Of a stretch of 64,000 nucleotides of DNA, positions 36,067 through 46,524 are shown piece after piece. The notes under the pieces are model-generated. The model was not told the DNA's origin and searched no databases. It saw only the letters and a program-made list of their open reading frames with translations. Source of the stretch: Chryseobacterium pennae (GTDB taxonomy: Bacteria > Bacteroidota > Bacteroidia > Flavobacteriales > Weeksellaceae); assembly GCF_003385515.1 (NCBI RefSeq), contig NZ_QNVT01000007.1, positions 1 to 64,000 of the forward strand. Direction: 5' to 3'. The translations under genes and the position numbers were made by a program. Within the stretch, counting starts at the first letter, position 1. Each line of letters starts with the position of its first letter.

Positions 36067-37479
36067 TTATTTTTTAATCAGCAATGCTATATTTTCTACG
36101 TGATGCGTTTGTGGGAACATATCTACCGGTAATATTTTCACTACATTATAATGTTCTTTCATCAGCGCCAGATCTCTAGCCTGTGTTGCTGAGTTACAAC
36201 TTACATAGACTACTTTCTCCGGAGCTAATTTCAATATTTGTTCCACTACTTTCTGATGCATTCCATCTCTTGGCGGATCTGTAATCAGGACATCTGCTTT
36301 AGGATGATTTTCCATAAATTCATCGTTAAAGACATTTTTCATATCTCCACAATAGAAAGTAGTATTGGTAAGGCCATTTAATTCAGCATGTTCTATGGCT
36401 GCATCAATAGCTTCCTGTACAGATTCTATACCGATTACCTGTTTTGCATTTCTTGCTACATACTGGGCAATTGTTCCTGTTCCGGTATATAGATCATATA
36501 CTACTTCATCTCCTTTAAGGTCTGCAAATTCAAGTGTTTTTCTATACAGTTCCAATGCCTGCTTATAGTTGGTCTGGAAGAATGATTTTGGTCCGATTTT
36601 AAACTTCAATCCGTCCATTTCTTCCATTAAATATCCTTCACCAAAATATACATTAATATCCAGATCATAAATAGAGTCATTGGCTTTTGGATTGATCGCA
36701 TATACCAACGTTTTGATCTGCGGAAACTTCTCCAGAATATATGCAAAAAGTTTTTCTCTGTTTTCTTTTTCTTCTCTGAAAAGCTGGAATAACACCATCC
36801 ATTCTCCTTTAGAGTTCTGTCTCATCATCAGAGTTCTCAGGAATCCTTCATGGTTTCTCACATCAAAGAAATCTAATCCGTTCTCTACAGCGTATTTCTT
36901 CACCGCTAATCGGATTGCATTAGATGGATCTTCCTGTAGAAAACATTCTTTAAGGTCTAAGATCTTACTCCACATTCCCGGAATATGGAATCCTAGAGCA
37001 TCTTTGCTTCCAAAGTTTTCTTCAGAGCTTATTTCATACTGAGTAAGCCATCTCGCATTGGAGAAAGAAAATTCCATTTTATTTCTATAAAAATACTGTT
37101 CTTTCGAACCAAGGATTGACAGGGTTTCAAAGTCTTCAATTCCACCAATTCTTTTAATATTGTTATATACTTCTTCCTGTTTAAAATCAAGCTGTTTTTC
37201 ATAGCTCATATTCTGCCATTTACATCCACCACAGGTTCCGAAATGCACACACTTCGGCTCTGTTCTGAAAGGAGATCTCTCTAAAACATCTACAGCTTCT
37301 CCCTCATAATATTTGGATTTGGCTTTTTTCACTCTTACATTCACAACATCTCCCGGAATTGCCCCCGAAACCAATACTGTTTTACCGTCTTCCGTTTTTC
37401 CAATAGCAACACCTTTTGCTCCGGCATTTAACAGCTTTATATTTTCAAGAACTAAATTTTTCTTATTCTTTCTGCTCAT
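36067..37479 (-). CDS. rlmD: 23S rRNA (uracil-C5)-methyltransferase RlmD
   Basis: A SAM-dependent rRNA methyltransferase of the TrmA/RlmD class, 470 residues from ATG 37479 (MSRKNKKNLVLENIKLL). The TTG at 37530 overlaps a -7-like box and is unlikely. A TRAM domain is at about 10-65, [4Fe-4S] cysteines at C77, C83 and C86 in CVHFGTCGGC, the SAM-binding YDLYTGTGTIA motif, DPPRDGMH and the catalytic cysteine in VVYVSCNSAT. The family methylates U1939 of 23S rRNA; other uracil positions are possible in Bacteroidota. It leads the rlmD-DUF6452-DUF6048 operon. Confidence 0.9.
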   Translation of the reverse strand: MSRKNKKNLVLENIKLLNAGAKGVAIGKTEDGKTVLVSGAIPGDVVNVRVKKAKSKYYEGEAVDVLERSPFRTEPKCVHFGTCGGCKWQNMSYEKQLDFKQEEVYNNIKRIGGIEDFETLSILGSKEQYFYRNKMEFSFSNARWLTQYEISSEENFGSKDALGFHIPGMWSKILDLKECFLQEDPSNAIRLAVKKYAVENGLDFFDVRNHEGFLRTLMMRQNSKGEWMVLFQLFREEKENREKLFAYILEKFPQIKTLVYAINPKANDSIYDLDINVYFGEGYLMEEMDGLKFKIGPKSFFQTNYKQALELYRKTLEFADLKGDEVVYDLYTGTGTIAQYVARNAKQVIGIESVQEAIDAAIEHAELNGLTNTTFYCGDMKNVFNDEFMENHPKADVLITDPPRDGMHQKVVEQILKLAPEKVVYVSCNSATQARDLALMKEHYNVVKILPVDMFPQTHHVENIALLIKK

Positions 37480-37526
37480 TCTAAAATTTTCTATTTTCCT
37501 AATCGAAACTTTAAAAGTTTCACTTT

Positions 37527-37535
37527 GCAAAAATA
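37527..37535 (-). promoter_or_regulatory. -7 box for rlmD
   Basis: TATTTTTGC on the minus strand, a match to TAnnTTTG about 50 bp before the chosen ATG. No clear -33 TTG. Confidence 0.4.
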
Positions 37536-37545
37536 CAATAAAAAA

Positions 37546-37567
37546 AACCTTATCCGAGGATAAGGTT
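37546..37567 (-). terminator. Terminator after the TlpA-like gene
   Basis: A hairpin AACCTTATCC with GGATAAGGTT and a T run on the minus strand, 20 bp after the stop. Confidence 0.8.
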
Positions 37568-37587
37568 CTGATCTATATTAAAGTTTA

Positions 37588-39120
37588 TTATTTTGTAGGA
37601 GCAGGCTGCGGATTTGCAGGCTGTGGTGCGGTAGGATCAACCTGTAATTGTGGCTGCACCTGCTGAGCATTCGGATCTACTTTTGGAGCTGAAAGTCCTG
37701 TAAGTTTATCCAGAATAGTTACCAATTCCTGTTCTCCAAGATTTACAAAAGATCTGCTTGCTATTTTTCCATCTTTGTCAATGATTACAAAGCAAGGTAA
37801 TTTGAATCCGTATACTCCATATTTTTTAGCAATATCAGACTCCATTCCTTTTTCTCCGTATACATTCACTCCCTGAATACCTTTTAATAATGAATTGCTT
37901 GTTTTAATAAACTGATCTTTTGTATCGTCTACGTTTACAAAAACAAAGTTCATTTTAGATTTGTAGAAATTTACAACTTCTTTTAAAACTGGTACCGTAG
38001 CTTCACCGATATAAGGATTCCATGAAGCATAGAAGAACAACATATAAGGTTTCCCTTTGTTTTCAGAAAGTTTGTATGCTTTTCCATCCTGTTTTACTAA
38101 AGCAGCTTCAGGAGCCACTTCTCCAATTTTAAGACCTGTAATTGCCATCTGCATTTTTAGAAGGTCACTTTTGATCGTTGCATCTTTAATATCTGTATCA
38201 ATAAGCTTTTTGATCTTATCAAGATTTGCAGTAGTGGATGTCGGATGAATATCTGTCTGAGCCATCACAAATGCTAAAAGATAGTCTTTTGCAGTTTGAG
38301 AAAGGTCTTTTTTAGTATTCAAATATTTAGCAAACATTTCTGAAGTGGTAATTGCAGGTTTTGTTTTGCTGTTTGCTTCTGCATATTTCTGGAAATCCGG
38401 AGTCATTTTTACAAGAAGATATTGTCTGTAAAGAGGAATAGATTTTACCATAGCTTCCTTATCGTTATCCAATTTAGCCTCATAATCCGTTAAAGCTTTA
38501 GAAGGTTTATATCCTGGATTTCCTGCCATTACTCCATGTGACATTTCATAATTGGCAAGAAGGTTAAGAACTGTTACCTTAACATCATTTTTCTTCCAAG
38601 CTAAAAGAGCTTTGCTAGGATTATTTTTAGCAGCAAGATCATCAACACTTTTATTGATGTCTGCTTCTACTTTTTGCATCCCTTTAACGAATCCGTTTTC
38701 ATCTCCGGCCATTAATCCTCTTAAGTCAACTTTATTGCCATATTCTCCTAAAAATTTCTGCGTTGCTGCAAGGAAATCATTATTCTTTTTGGCATCTCCG
38801 GTGATAACATATTCATTAGGGAATGTCATTGCATTTCCTGAGATATTAACTTTTTGTCCACCTTCAAGGTAGATCAGGTTTTGTTTGTTGGCATAATTGA
38901 TAACATACATACCGTCTTTAGGTGCTTCAAAGCTACCTGAGAAGTTCCCGTCTTTATCAAGACCTATATTAATTAAAGGCAATGTTCCTACTCCGGAAGC
39001 TTCTACAAATTCGATTCTTTCTAATGGTGAGCTTCCCGTAATTTTTCCTTTTACTTCTACTTTTTTTGAACAAGACATCACGAAAATCGCGATGATAAAC
39101 AATAAAAGATATTTTTTCAT
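37588..39120 (-). CDS. TlpA-like lipoprotein with a degenerate thioredoxin fold
   Basis: A 510-residue lipoprotein. The signal MKKYLLLFIIAIFVMSC gives C17 as the acylation site. An N-terminal DUF4369-like beta domain (about 20-105) and a helical middle precede a thioredoxin fold (about 335-485). The redox motif expected as WCxxC reads W367-N368-P369-Y370, so both cysteines are lost; the only cysteine in the fold is in KLPCFVIID. A tail rich in Pro, Gln and Ala ends the protein. Relatives are periplasm-facing thiol oxidoreductases; this one probably cannot do that chemistry and may bind or scaffold instead. It is monocistronic. Confidence 0.85.
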   Translation of the reverse strand: MKKYLLLFIIAIFVMSCSKKVEVKGKITGSSPLERIEFVEASGVGTLPLINIGLDKDGNFSGSFEAPKDGMYVINYANKQNLIYLEGGQKVNISGNAMTFPNEYVITGDAKKNNDFLAATQKFLGEYGNKVDLRGLMAGDENGFVKGMQKVEADINKSVDDLAAKNNPSKALLAWKKNDVKVTVLNLLANYEMSHGVMAGNPGYKPSKALTDYEAKLDNDKEAMVKSIPLYRQYLLVKMTPDFQKYAEANSKTKPAITTSEMFAKYLNTKKDLSQTAKDYLLAFVMAQTDIHPTSTTANLDKIKKLIDTDIKDATIKSDLLKMQMAITGLKIGEVAPEAALVKQDGKAYKLSENKGKPYMLFFYASWNPYIGEATVPVLKEVVNFYKSKMNFVFVNVDDTKDQFIKTSNSLLKGIQGVNVYGEKGMESDIAKKYGVYGFKLPCFVIIDKDGKIASRSFVNLGEQELVTILDKLTGLSAPKVDPNAQQVQPQLQVDPTAPQPANPQPAPTK

Positions 39121-39383
39121 TTCAATTTTTAATATTACACAAAAATAAGCTTTTTAGGGCCTGTTAATTCACACTGATAATTTTTTTTGAAAAATTTTAT
39201 TACATCGATAAAAAGGGACATTCCAATTACTTTTTTTGTCTGTTTTTTATCGTTAAAAAACAACTGAAACAATGCATTTTTTACATCCTTCAACTGCCCT
39301 CCAAATATATACTTATTCAACAAAGTAAACCTAAGATCCGGCAATAAGTTAACAAACTTTAACAGATAAAATAGAGATATAAA
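39121..39383. other. Gap between the TlpA-like gene and sdhB
   Basis: No supported gene. A 69-residue minus-strand frame at 39135-39344 starts at TTG and is AT-driven. The TlpA-like promoter should lie here, but I see no clean consensus. Confidence 0.4.
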
Positions 39384-39414
39384 AAAAATCGCTCCCGAAA
39401 CGAGAGCGATTTTT
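39384..39414 (-). terminator. Terminator of the sdh operon
   Basis: A stem AAAAATCGCTC with GAGCGATTTTT, T-flanked on both sides, 18 bp after the sdhB stop. Confidence 0.85.
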
Positions 39415-39432
39415 AAGTATTTTGAATCAATT

Positions 39433-40200
39433 CTATCCTTGATCTACAAGAGCAGACATGTATTCTCTGTTCATTCTTGCGATATTCTCAAGAGAAATAC
39501 CTTTAGGGCACTCAACTTCACAAGCACCAGTGTTTGAACAGTTTCCGAATCCTTCTTCATCCATAGCTTTCACCATGTTCAGAACTCTTCTCTTAGCTTC
39601 TACTCTACCTTGAGGAAGTAATGCATACTGAGAAACTTTAGCTCCCACGAACAGCATTGCTGATCCGTTTTTACATGTAGCTACACAAGCTCCACATCCG
39701 ATACAAGCAGCAGCATCCATTGCTTTGTCTGCATCTTCTTTAGGAACCGGAATTGCGTTAGCGTCCAATGTATTTCCTGAAGTATTTACAGAGATGAAAC
39801 CACCTGCTGCCATTACTCTGTCGAATGCGCTTCTGTCTACCATCAAATCTTTGATAACAGGGAAAGCGGCACTTCTCCAAGGTTCAATAACGATCGTCTC
39901 TCCATCTTTGAACATTCTCATGTGAAGCTGACAGGTAGTAATACCTGTATCAGGACCATGAGCTCTACCATTGATGTAAAGGGAACACATACCGCAGATT
40001 CCTTCACGACAGTCGTGATCGAAAGCGATAGGTTCTTTACCATCGTTAATTAAATTTTCGTTCAGAATATCCAGCATCTCCAAAAATGAAGAGTCTGTAG
40101 ATACATCTGATATTTTATAGGTCTCAAACTGACCTTTAGTTTTACTATTTTTTTGTCTCCAAATTTTCAGCGTAAGATGAAGGCCTTTTTTTGCACTCAT
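39433..40200 (-). CDS. sdhB: Succinate dehydrogenase iron-sulfur subunit
   Basis: A 255-residue electron-transfer subunit of complex II. [2Fe-2S] cysteines are C64, C69, C72 in CREGICGMC and C90. C166, C169, C172 and C227 or C231 with C176 and C221 supply the remaining clusters through [11 protein letters not shown] and the [10 protein letters not shown] segment. It carries electrons from the flavin in SdhA to the membrane quinone. Last of sdhC-sdhA-sdhB, 24 bp after sdhA. Confidence 0.95.
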   Translation of the reverse strand: MSAKKGLHLTLKIWRQKNSKTKGQFETYKISDVSTDSSFLEMLDILNENLINDGKEPIAFDHDCREGICGMCSLYINGRAHGPDTGITTCQLHMRMFKDGETIVIEPWRSAAFPVIKDLMVDRSAFDRVMAAGGFISVNTSGNTLDANAIPVPKEDADKAMDAAACIGCGACVATCKNGSAMLFVGAKVSQYALLPQGRVEAKRRVLNMVKAMDEEGFGNCSNTGACEVECPKGISLENIARMNREYMSALVDQG

Positions 40201-40224
40201 AATGTTATATTTATAGGTTGGAGA

Positions 40225-42237
40225 TTATTTGTAACTTCTCGCTTTAACTTCGATATTGTCATAGATAAGATCTTCTTTATGCAGAATTTCCTGTTTGATA
40301 TCATCACCCTGATATTCCCAAGCTCCTACATATTTGAAGTTCACGTCATCTCTTTCTGCTTCACCTTCCGGGGTAGCATGATCTTCTCTGAAATGCCCAC
40401 CACAAGACTCGTTTCTGTGTAATGCATCAATAGCCATTAATTGTCCAAGTTCAATAAAGTCTGCCACTCTGAATGCTTTTTCAAGTTCAGTGTTCATTCC
40501 TTCAACATCTCCCGGAACTTTTACGTTTTTCCAGAAATCATTTTTCACTTCTTCAATTTCTCTGATTGCTTCTCTTAACCCTTCAGGAGTTCTTCCCATT
40601 CCTACTTTGTTCCACATAATGTGTCCTAATTGCTTATGGAAGTGGTCTACAGAATGAGTTCCTTTATTATTTAAGAAGAAATCGATTTTTTCTTTAATTC
40701 CTTTTTCAGCCTCGTCAAACGCTGGTGTAGTGGTAGGAATCGCACCTGTTCTGATATCTGCAGAAAGGTAATCTGCAATCGTATAAGGAAGTACGAAATA
40801 TCCATCTGCAAGACCCTGCATCAATGCAGAAGCCCCAAGTCTGTTGGCACCGTGATCTGAGAAGTTAGCTTCACCGATTACGAAACATCCCGGAATAGTA
40901 GACTGAAGATTATAATCAACCCATACACCACCCATTGTGTAGTGAACTGCAGGATAGATCTTCATTGGAGTTTTGTAAGGATCATCAGCAGTAATCTTTT
41001 CGTACATTACAAATAGGTTACCATATTTTTCTTCAATCCAAGCTTTTCCTAGGTCGTAAATTTGCTGGTCACTAGGATTATGAATATGCTTTTCAATAGC
41101 AGCTTCTTTACCTTTTTTGATAATTTCTGTAGAGAAATCTAAGTAAACTCCTTCTTTAGTATCATTATTTTCGATTCCGAAACCAGCATCACATCTTTCC
41201 TTACCCGCTCTAGACGCAACGTCACGAGGAACTAAGTTACCGAATGCAGGATATCTTCTTTCTAAATAGTAATCTCTATCTTCTTCTTTAATATTTTCAG
41301 GTCTTAATTTGCCTTCTCTGATGGCTACAGAATCTTCAATTTTCTTAGGAACCCAGATTCTTCCTGAGTTTCTTAATGATTCAGACATCAAGGTAAGCTT
41401 AGACTGCTGTGTTCCATGAACAGGAATACAAGTCGGGTGAATCTGTACGTAACAAGGGTTTGCAAAATATGCTCCTTTCTTGTGAATCTTCCAAGCTGCA
41501 GAAACGTTTGAACCCATTGCGTTTGTAGAAAGGAAATATACGTTTCCGTATCCTCCTGAAGCAATGACTACAGCGTGAGCAGAATGTCTTTCAATTTCAC
41601 CTGTCACAAGGTTTCTTGCAATAATTCCTCTTGCTTTTCCGTCAACAATAACAAGATCTAACATCTCATGACGGTTGTACATTTTAATTCTTCCTTTACC
41701 GATTTGACGGCTCATTGAAGAATATGCACCTAATAATAACTGCTGTCCTGTTTGTCCTTTTGCGTAGAAAGTTCTTTTTACCTGAACTCCACCAAATGAA
41801 CGGTTATCTAGCTGACCACCGTAGTCTCTACCAAAAGGAACCCCTTGAGAAACACACTGGTCAATAATATTTGCAGAAACTTCAGCTAATCTGTAAACGT
41901 TAGCCTCTCTTGCTCTATAGTCACCACCTTTAATGGTATCATAGAATAATCTGTAGGTAGAGTCACCGTCTCCCTGGTAATTCTTAGCTGCGTTGATCCC
42001 TCCCTGAGCTGCAATAGAGTGCGCTCTTCTAGGAGAATCCTGGTAGCAGAATGCTTTTACATTATATCCCTGCTCAGCTAAAGTAGCTGCAGCAGAACCT
42101 CCTGCCAAACCTGTACCTACAACAATAATATCAATCTTATCTCTGTTGTTTGGTGCAACAAGGTTCATATGATCTTTATGATTTTTCCACTTGTCTTTAA
42201 GAGGACCCGCTGGAATTCTTGAATCTAATTTACTCAT
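40225..42237 (-). CDS. sdhA: Succinate dehydrogenase flavoprotein subunit
   Basis: A 670-residue flavoprotein of complex II, oxidising succinate to fumarate. The FAD-binding [19 protein letters not shown] is near residue 40, the FAD-linking region is [16 protein letters not shown], and active-site HPTCIPV and the ERRYPAFGN segment follow. The length and the N-terminal form match the Bacteroidota and epsilonproteobacterial type with a di- or single-haem cytochrome b subunit. It starts 15 bp after sdhC. Confidence 0.96.
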   Translation of the reverse strand: MSKLDSRIPAGPLKDKWKNHKDHMNLVAPNNRDKIDIIVVGTGLAGGSAAATLAEQGYNVKAFCYQDSPRRAHSIAAQGGINAAKNYQGDGDSTYRLFYDTIKGGDYRAREANVYRLAEVSANIIDQCVSQGVPFGRDYGGQLDNRSFGGVQVKRTFYAKGQTGQQLLLGAYSSMSRQIGKGRIKMYNRHEMLDLVIVDGKARGIIARNLVTGEIERHSAHAVVIASGGYGNVYFLSTNAMGSNVSAAWKIHKKGAYFANPCYVQIHPTCIPVHGTQQSKLTLMSESLRNSGRIWVPKKIEDSVAIREGKLRPENIKEEDRDYYLERRYPAFGNLVPRDVASRAGKERCDAGFGIENNDTKEGVYLDFSTEIIKKGKEAAIEKHIHNPSDQQIYDLGKAWIEEKYGNLFVMYEKITADDPYKTPMKIYPAVHYTMGGVWVDYNLQSTIPGCFVIGEANFSDHGANRLGASALMQGLADGYFVLPYTIADYLSADIRTGAIPTTTPAFDEAEKGIKEKIDFFLNNKGTHSVDHFHKQLGHIMWNKVGMGRTPEGLREAIREIEEVKNDFWKNVKVPGDVEGMNTELEKAFRVADFIELGQLMAIDALHRNESCGGHFREDHATPEGEAERDDVNFKYVGAWEYQGDDIKQEILHKEDLIYDNIEVKARSYK

Positions 42238-42252
42238 ACTAGTATATTGATA

Positions 42253-42915
42253 TTATTGAGTTATAAAATGATAAACCGCCACGATGATAAATCCTGCTGG
42301 AATAAGGATAGAATACCATGTTCCGAAAGCCTTAATCACAGGCGTATATTTTGGGTGTCTTGCTCCGATAGACTGGAATGAAGACTGGAATCCATGAGCT
42401 AAGTGTAAGCCCAATAGCACAAAAGAGATCACGTATAAAGCAACTCTCCATAAGTCTGCGAACTTCTCATGAAGCTCTGGCCAGAAACGTTCTGAATCAG
42501 GAGCTATTCCTTCAACATACTTATAGTTGATTTCATGTAGCCAGAAATCATATAAGTGAAGCGCTAAGAAAGCTAAAATAACAGCCCCCGAAATAATCAT
42601 ATTTCTGGACATCCATGAAGAATTCACTGATGCGTTGTTTGCTGCATACTTTACTGGACGCGCTTTATTATTCTTGATCTCCAATACAAATCCCATCGCA
42701 AAATGGAAAATTACTGCAAAACCAAGAATAGGCTGCATTAAGAACTGCACAAAAGGATTATAGCCCATAAACTCAGATGCTGTATTGAATGCATCCCTGT
42801 TTAGAACTGATAACAAATTGGTCGTCAAATGCAGTATAAGAAAAATCAGCAAAAATAGAGCTGATAATGCCATCGCATATTTTCTACCTATCGTAGAACT
42901 CGTTAAACCTGCCAT
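42253..42915 (-). CDS. sdhC: Succinate dehydrogenase cytochrome b subunit
   Basis: A 220-residue membrane anchor of complex II with about five hydrophobic segments. Histidines in FLILHLTTNL, FHFAMGFVLE, ALHLYDFWLH and LHLAHGFQSS can serve as haem ligands. It anchors SdhAB to the inner membrane and reduces menaquinone. It is the first gene of the operon. A possible -7 box TAATTTTG (42940-42947 on the minus strand) lies 25 bp upstream, with poor -33 spacing. Confidence 0.92.
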   Translation of the reverse strand: MAGLTSSTIGRKYAMALSALFLLIFLILHLTTNLLSVLNRDAFNTASEFMGYNPFVQFLMQPILGFAVIFHFAMGFVLEIKNNKARPVKYAANNASVNSSWMSRNMIISGAVILAFLALHLYDFWLHEINYKYVEGIAPDSERFWPELHEKFADLWRVALYVISFVLLGLHLAHGFQSSFQSIGARHPKYTPVIKAFGTWYSILIPAGFIIVAVYHFITQ

Positions 42916-43062
42916 ATAAGTTTAAATTTGAATTTCCCACAAAATTAAGAAATGTTAACAATATCAAAAAGTGAGAAATCTCACAATTAGTCAGTTTGTA
43001 ATCTTTCTAAATAAGAGCTTAATAGGTTATAAATAAAGAAAAAACCAAAAAACCAAAAATCA

Positions 43063-44835
43063 TCATTCCATATCATACACCTGATCTCCAAAAACTATTT
43101 TTTTAGTTGAAAAAGGAATCGCCCTTATTTCAAAATGATGTATTCTTCTGGATGAACAATAGGGGTCTACTATAAATTGTAAAACCTTTTTCCTGTCTGC
43201 TTTATGCGGAATCCAAAAGCGAACCTTATTTCCTGTCTTTATAGAGATGACTGTACACTTACTGAAGGAATGAATAATCACCTCTTCCTTCTGATTTTCA
43301 ACAATATTACATCCGGTCCTTATCATTAGAAATGCTAAAACAGAGATTATCAAATTCATGGAATTTCTAAGGTTTAATTTTAAAATCACAGCCCGTAACA
43401 AATATACTACAACTGATACAGACAATACTTCAATCAGATTCATAGGAATGTTTTTAATGAGTACTGCATCTAACCCGGCAAACCAGTGAATAATCTTAAG
43501 AAGGAACTGGATCATATAATCATAAACTATATCAATAAAGCTGAAATCCATACCAAAAGCGATAAGAAGTGTCATCAAAAATGAAAACACAATAATCACT
43601 TCAGAAAAAGGAACAATTGCAAAATTGGCGATGACTGATACAAAAGAGAACTGATGGAAATAATATAACACCAACGGAAGCGTTGCCAACTGGGCAGATA
43701 CTGAAATGGTTATGGTATTAAAGATCAGTTTCTTTAAATAATTATCGGCGGGGGGGAAGTATTTCAAAAGAGGCTGATTCAACCAGAAAATTCCTAATAC
43801 AGCAACAAAACTAAGCTGAAATCCCACATCAAAAAGCTGTTGGGTATCCGGAATCAGAATAATAAATGCAGACAAAGCCAATGAGTGCAATAAATCCGGT
43901 TTCCGCTGCAGTAAAACAAAAATAAAATACACACTCAGCATAATACAGGACCTCAACACAGAGTTTCCAAATCCAATAAATCCGGCAAATAACCAAATAA
44001 AAACCAAACTTGAAATAATCGCATATTTCCTGAATTGTAATGGGATGAAACGAACCATTAAAAAATAAAAAAGTCCGAAAATAATGACAATATGGGTTCC
44101 GGAAATCGCTAACAGATGAACCAGCCCCGATCTATTGAAATCCTGTACAGTACCGGCATCCATTTCGGTTCTGTCTGCCAGAATAATTCCTTTCAAAAAT
44201 TCTCTGCTGCTTCCTGACATTCCGGTTTTATCAATTTTCTTCAGAACATTGAGCCTATACTGTCTGATCTTATCGGTAAAGTTTATATCATCACGTTCTG
44301 CAGAGAAAACTGCATTTGAAATATACACCTGATATCCAATATTTTTCCGTTTCAGATACTGCGCATAATTGAATTGAAAATTATATTGAGGCTGCTTAGG
44401 CTGTGTGATGTAAGATTCTGCTTTGTAGTAATGTTTAAAATCTAATTCGTCATGGTTTCTCGGAATATAAAAAACTGCATTAAAACTCATTTCCCCAGAT
44501 TGGGCTATCCCTTCATATTTTTTATATTTTTCTGTTGAATTTAATTTCTGGGAGATTTTAAAAACAATGACTTCTTTATTATTGACAGTTATATCAGTAT
44601 TTTGAGAAAAAACAGTACAGAAATGAAGTAAGATGCCTATTCCGAAGAACAGTACTCCAAGAAGAGCCACCCTGATTTTATACAGCACATAGGTATTGAA
44701 GAATAGGGAAAGTAAAATTCCAAAATTGATAGCTGCAATCCCATACATCCATACTTTTCCCAATAAAAATTTATCCTGAAAAAAAATTCCAAGAATAAAA
44801 CATAGTATCAGGATCAGTAGTGGTTCTCTATTCAA
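43063..44835 (-). CDS. comEC: ComEC/Rec2-type DNA uptake channel protein
   Basis: A 590-residue polytopic membrane protein. The N-terminal part (about 1-160) has several membrane helices and a DUF4131-like domain. The competence domain (about 200-470) has the family hallmark NRSGLVHLLAISGTHI. The C-terminal 90 residues are soluble but contain no metallo-beta-lactamase motif, so the nuclease domain present in many ComEC proteins is absent. In the family it carries single-stranded DNA across the inner membrane. A G7 tract at 43750-43756 lies inside the frame, which is intact. Confidence 0.87.
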   Translation of the reverse strand: MNREPLLILILCFILGIFFQDKFLLGKVWMYGIAAINFGILLSLFFNTYVLYKIRVALLGVLFFGIGILLHFCTVFSQNTDITVNNKEVIVFKISQKLNSTEKYKKYEGIAQSGEMSFNAVFYIPRNHDELDFKHYYKAESYITQPKQPQYNFQFNYAQYLKRKNIGYQVYISNAVFSAERDDINFTDKIRQYRLNVLKKIDKTGMSGSSREFLKGIILADRTEMDAGTVQDFNRSGLVHLLAISGTHIVIIFGLFYFLMVRFIPLQFRKYAIISSLVFIWLFAGFIGFGNSVLRSCIMLSVYFIFVLLQRKPDLLHSLALSAFIILIPDTQQLFDVGFQLSFVAVLGIFWLNQPLLKYFPPADNYLKKLIFNTITISVSAQLATLPLVLYYFHQFSFVSVIANFAIVPFSEVIIVFSFLMTLLIAFGMDFSFIDIVYDYMIQFLLKIIHWFAGLDAVLIKNIPMNLIEVLSVSVVVYLLRAVILKLNLRNSMNLIISVLAFLMIRTGCNIVENQKEEVIIHSFSKCTVISIKTGNKVRFWIPHKADRKKVLQFIVDPYCSSRRIHHFEIRAIPFSTKKIVFGDQVYDME

Positions 44836-44906
44836 TGACAGCTAATTATATCACCAATATAGGAAATTAAAGATTCACTTATTACCACTGTAATTACTAA
44901 ATAAAA

Positions 44907-44939
44907 CACCCTGTAATCTTTAAAGAGATTAACAGGGCG
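44907..44939 (-). terminator. Hairpin between the GH99-like relic and comEC
   Basis: A stem with CACCCTGT and ACAGGGCG (one G-U pair), followed by TTTTATTT on the minus strand. It would have ended the relic gene's transcript. Confidence 0.65.
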
Positions 44940-44990
44940 CTTATTTTTTTGCTATAAAATTGTATTTATATAAAAAGTTTTACTTTCCAT

Positions 44991-45310
44991 TTAAAAACTT
45001 ATCTGTGAGACGCTGGTTTCTTTGATATAGAACCAGGGATCTTTTCCATAATCTTCATAGATAAAATTTTTGTTTTTCTTAGAAGCGGCAGGTTCTATCC
45101 GGGTACCTTCATACCATTCGTTAAACAAAGTAATTCCAATCAATTCAGGATTCAATTTAGTGGCTGCATCAAACATTCTTTCATATAATATCTGCCGTTG
45201 TCTCTGTTTTTGAAATCAGCCTCATTCCAGGGTCTGATCCTGGTATCGAAATAGCCCGGGCCAATGCAAGGGATAAAAATAAGATGATGGTCTTTGCATA
45301 TTGAGCCATC
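44991..45310 (-). pseudogene. GH99-like glycosidase fragment, truncated and frameshifted
   Basis: The minus strand encodes the C-terminal part of a glycoside hydrolase family 99-like (WbsX) domain. In one frame near 45290-45190 it reads LIFIPCIGPGYFDTRIRPWN followed by NGRYY. In another frame (45176 to 44991) it continues MFDAATKLNPELIGITLFNE then WYEGTRIEPA. A one-base change joins them near 45180-45190, and another seems likely near 45295. Everything upstream, at least 200 residues in an intact enzyme, is missing. It cannot make a working enzyme. It lies between lpxB and comEC, an unexpected place for such a gene. Confidence 0.7.
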
Positions 45311-45420
45311 CCCCTAATTAGAGGTTGTACTTCCAAAAACAAAACCTTAATTGACAAAATAAGTATAAAACACCATCAAATCCGGCTCCGTAAGGGAATT
45401 AAAATTTCCGGAGAGTCGTC

Positions 45421-46524
45421 TCAGACCTTTAAAATCACCTCAGCAGCATGATCACTGGCTCCCTTACCACCAAGCTTTTCTCTCAAAAGGCTGTAGTCAT
45501 TCAGGACCTGTTCTCTTTTTCTTCCTTCTAAAATTTTATTGAGTTCATCTACCAGATTCTTAGTATTCAGATCATTCTGGATAAGTTCTTTTACAACTTC
45601 CCTATCCATGATAAGATTCACTAACGAAATATAATTGATATTTTTTACGAGTCTTTTGGCAATCGCATAAGAAATGGTGCTTCCACGGTAGCAAACGACT
45701 TCAGGGATATTCAGCAGAGCAGTTTCTAAAGTGGCTGTTCCGGAAGTAACCAAAGCAGCTTTTGAACATCTAAGCAGATCATATGTTCTGTTGGAAACAA
45801 AATGAACATTGTCATCCACATACTTCTGGTAGAATTCTTTAGGAAGGCTTGGCGCTCCGGCAATCACAAATTGATAATTTTTAAAATGAGGTCTTACGGA
45901 AAGCATGACTTCAAGCATTTTCTCTACTTCCTGTTTTCTGGATCCCGGTAAAAGTGCAATAATTTCTTTTTCGTTCAGCCCGTTCTCTTTTTTAAAACCA
46001 TCAATATTGATTTCTTTTAAATCAGAAATAGCATCAAGCAACGGATGCCCTACAAAGTGTGAATGAACACCATGTTTTCTGTAAAATTCTTCCTCAAACG
46101 GAAGGATGACCATCATTTCATCCACATATTTTTTGATGGTCTCTACTCTACCTTCTTTCCATGCCCATAGTTGTGGGGAAATGTAGTAGATCACCTTAAT
46201 TCCCAATTCTTTGGCAAACTTAGCAATCCTCAGATTGAATCCCGGATAATCTACCAGAATTAAAACATCAGGCTTATTGTTCTGGATATCTTGTTTGCAG
46301 AATTTAATATTATTTAAAATAGTTCTCAGATTCATAACCACTTCCAGAAACCCCATAAAGGCCAGATCCCGGTAATGCTTTACCAGTGTTCCGCCCTGAG
46401 CTTTCATCAGATCACCACCCCAAAACCTAAACTCTGCACCAGAGTCCTTTTGTTTAAGGGATTTCATCAAATTGCTTCCATGAAGATCACCGGAAGCTTC
46501 TCCTGCAATAATGTAATATTTCAT
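45421..46524 (-). CDS. lpxB: Lipid-A-disaccharide synthase
   Basis: A 367-residue GT19 glycosyltransferase that joins UDP-2,3-diacylglucosamine and lipid X to form the lipid A disaccharide. It has the N-terminal GEASGDLHG, VDYPGFNLRIAKFAKE, YYISPQLWAWKEGR and the C-terminal TSGTATLE donor-site motif. It acts at the inner face of the cytoplasmic membrane. Transcribed towards the GH99-like relic and divergent from the DUF2480 gene. Confidence 0.95.
   Translation of the reverse strand: MKYYIIAGEASGDLHGSNLMKSLKQKDSGAEFRFWGGDLMKAQGGTLVKHYRDLAFMGFLEVVMNLRTILNNIKFCKQDIQNNKPDVLILVDYPGFNLRIAKFAKELGIKVIYYISPQLWAWKEGRVETIKKYVDEMMVILPFEEEFYRKHGVHSHFVGHPLLDAISDLKEINIDGFKKENGLNEKEIIALLPGSRKQEVEKMLEVMLSVRPHFKNYQFVIAGAPSLPKEFYQKYVDDNVHFVSNRTYDLLRCSKAALVTSGTATLETALLNIPEVVCYRGSTISYAIAKRLVKNINYISLVNLIMDREVVKELIQNDLNTKNLVDELNKILEGRKREQVLNDYSLLREKLGGKGASDHAAEVILKV

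Noticed and set aside
39135..39344. 69-residue minus-strand frame between the TlpA-like gene and sdhB
   Set aside because: TTG start, no known family, AT-rich and without promoter or conserved features.
43750..43756. G7 tract in comEC as a phase-variation switch
   Set aside because: The frame is intact and the tract is short; no evidence of variation.
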